Positions 62,602 through 64,000 of a stretch of DNA of 64,000 nt are shown in pieces. The stretch comes from Diplonema papillatum. Lineage: Eukaryota > Euglenozoa > Diplonemea > Diplonemida > Diplonemidae. The position numbers and the translations under genes are program-made. The notes beneath the pieces were generated by a model that was not told the origin of the DNA, did not search any database, and saw only the letters and a list, made by a program, of their open reading frames with translations. The stretch's first letter is position 1, and each line of letters starts with the position of its first letter. The DNA lies in contig JAPJBO010001133.1 in assembly GCA_030068145.1 (NCBI GenBank), positions 1-64,000 on the forward strand. The letters run 5' to 3'.

Positions 62602-64000
62602 TCAGATCAAACTCTCTGACCTCATGGCAGGGCCGGCTGGTGCAGAAGGTGATGGTGACATTAAGTTTGCATCACTTAAATTCGATTTGACAGTAACGAG
62701 GATTGTTAGCGTCCCCCGGCAGTCCAGAAAGCCTTGTTTGACTAAGCGATTCCGGCTGACAAGCCTTCGCCACCCCCAGCCTGCCGTGCGCCACCTTGTG
62801 TTAGTCGGCGCAATAGAGCGCACCATGCTCAGTGTCGGGCTGTTGTTCACAAGCTCGACGGTGTACTTGGCTAACGTGTCCGTTGACTTGTAGGCGCCGA
62901 AAGTAACGAACCCGTGAGTATTGCCGTCACCCAGAGGATACAAACGGCACGTCCACACGTCTCCTGCAGAATCTACGAACGGCTTGGATTCGATGTATCG
63001 TTCTGACCTCGACGCAAAGTGTGGTATCCTCCAAACGTGTTGCGCAGCGCCCGGCGAAGAGTATTGGTGGTGTTGTTGAGGTTGGCCCGGGAAACGTGGC
63101 AGGAAAGGATCCAATGGTTCAGGATACTGAGGAGCGGAGAACGCTCGCGCGAACGGTGAGCTGTTGTCGTGACCTCCAAACTGTGCAATTAAGTCACGCA
63201 CGCGTGGAGGGGCAGGTGTTTGTCCGGGGTGTCCCACAAACTGTGGTGGCTGAAGCGGAGTGCGTGCCGGGGTATTGTTTGTGAAAGGTCCTGACACTCT
63301 ATTGGCAACCGGAACTTGGGTTGGTTGCAGCATACGGGGCTCTTCGCCTACCTGTCCATTCCCCACTGGTGAATGCCGGACTGCGCTGCTTGCACCTGTC
63401 TCAGGTTGGGATACTCTTGACACCGCTTCTCCAACGTGCCTGCTTGGTATCGCCTCAGGAACACCTGTCTCCAAAGACTCTGACCGGCTTTCGGTCGGAG
63501 ATTGTGTCATGCCGTCTGCATACGAATCCGGTTGTACTTCAACGCCGGCCAACGTCATGTTTAACGCCTCGAATGTGTCTCCAAAGTCGGTGAGCGTCTC
63601 CAAATTGCTGGATGACTGCAACAATTTTCCCTTCAGCTCCAGAACCGTAGTTTCCAATGACTTACAGCGCTGAAACAGTGGATTTTTCGAGACGAACCGA
63701 CACGACAGCTGATGTTCACGCACACGTCGCCTGACCATGCGCTCCGTGCAGCCGTAGACAAAATGGGGGCATGGCACCATTGCAAACGTGCAGTTTTGTA
63801 GATGTGCCGATAATAGACTGTGTGCAACTGACACAGAACAACCTTCATTGGGGCACTGCACTTCCAATTTCGGGCAAACGGCAATGTGTGCAAGAAGGTC
63901 TGTGAAGGAAACGCGCTTTTTGCAGAGTTTGCAGCAGGCCTGCCTGTTACGACAGCTCTCTTCGTGCCTCTGGCGATCCTTTGCATGAAAGGTCTCACCA
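62602..64000 (-). CDS. TRAF-type zinc finger and MATH domain protein (partial)
   Basis: The frame is open from the window edge to the stop at 62,602 (about 465 residues visible); the N-terminus lies beyond 64,000. The visible start holds Cys/His-rich TRAF-type fingers: CKLCKKRVSFTDLLAHIAVC, then CPNEGCSVSVAHSLLSAHLQ and PCPHFVYGCTERMVRRRVRE. A short helical segment and a Ser/Pro/Gln-rich linker follow. A MATH/TRAF-C-like domain ends the protein (HVWRIPHFASRSERYIESKP, VWTCRLYPLGDGNTHGF, FLDCRGTLTILVTV). Such proteins act as trimeric adaptors in signalling or ubiquitin ligase complexes; the role here is unknown. No RING finger is visible in this part, but one could lie upstream of the edge. Confidence 0.8.
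   Translation of the reverse strand, partial: GETFHAKDRQRHEESCRNRQACCKLCKKRVSFTDLLAHIAVCPKLEVQCPNEGCSVSVAHSLLSAHLQNCTFAMVPCPHFVYGCTERMVRRRVREHQLSCRFVSKNPLFQRCKSLETTVLELKGKLLQSSSNLETLTDFGDTFEALNMTLAGVEVQPDSYADGMTQSPTESRSESLETGVPEAIPSRHVGEAVSRVSQPETGASSAVRHSPVGNGQVGEEPRMLQPTQVPVANRVSGPFTNNTPARTPLQPPQFVGHPGQTPAPPRVRDLIAQFGGHDNSSPFARAFSAPQYPEPLDPFLPRFPGQPQQHHQYSSPGAAQHVWRIPHFASRSERYIESKPFVDSAGDVWTCRLYPLGDGNTHGFVTFGAYKSTDTLAKYTVELVNNSPTLSMVRSIAPTNTRWRTAGWGWRRLVSRNRLVKQGFLDCRGTLTILVTVKSNLSDANLMSPSPSAPAGPAMRSESLI

Overview
This is nuclear DNA from a eukaryote, most likely a protist or alga. Host genes have short GT-AG introns with donors such as GTATGC or GTATGT, and they encode WD40/coiled-coil, RRM/RS and TRAF-MATH proteins. 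Retroposons with poly(A) tails, DNA transposons and long simple-repeat arrays are abundant. I cannot name the organism from sequence alone.

1-25.6 kb is repeat-dominated. It opens with a diverged ~310-370 bp satellite that recurs at 13.9-16.7 kb; a 1,278 bp block is repeated 14,695 bp apart with no visible indel. Inserted into and next to these are minus-strand retroposons whose poly(A) tails appear as poly(T) on the plus strand: two copies of an element carrying a ubiquitin-specific-protease (USP) ORF (1.28-3.9 kb, disrupted; 8.0-11.58 kb, long open frame), one element with a proline/lysine-rich ORF (4.65-5.75 kb), and six or more copies of a SINE-like element nested in one another. At 16.7-21.7 kb a composite module (conserved leader, GTTCGGG minisatellite, tRNA-like segment, conserved tail) occurs three times. 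At 22.1-25.2 kb lie (TGCTGT)-type arrays, interrupted by an element with inverted 30-bp minisatellite ends.

25.6-28.4 kb holds a non-LTR reverse transcriptase with an R2/CRE-type restriction-like endonuclease. From 29.8 kb to the right edge most genes lie on the minus strand: an intronless 1,348-residue fusion of DabA and DabB (an inorganic-carbon uptake system known from prokaryotes) with a presequence-like N-terminus; an F-box-like protein; a membrane protein; a PH-like protein; a nine-exon EDC4-like mRNA-decapping scaffold spanning 39.5-56.7 kb; a four-exon RRM/RS protein resembling RBM25; and a TRAF-zinc-finger/MATH protein cut by the window edge.

The introns of the EDC4-like gene hold a complete-looking Mutator-like element (41,403-44,398) with 9-bp target duplications, an inverted duplication of one exon, and a hAT-like element inside a larger unit with perfect 37-bp inverted ends.

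The two strongest leads are the retroposon-borne deubiquitinase and the eukaryotic DabA-DabB fusion.
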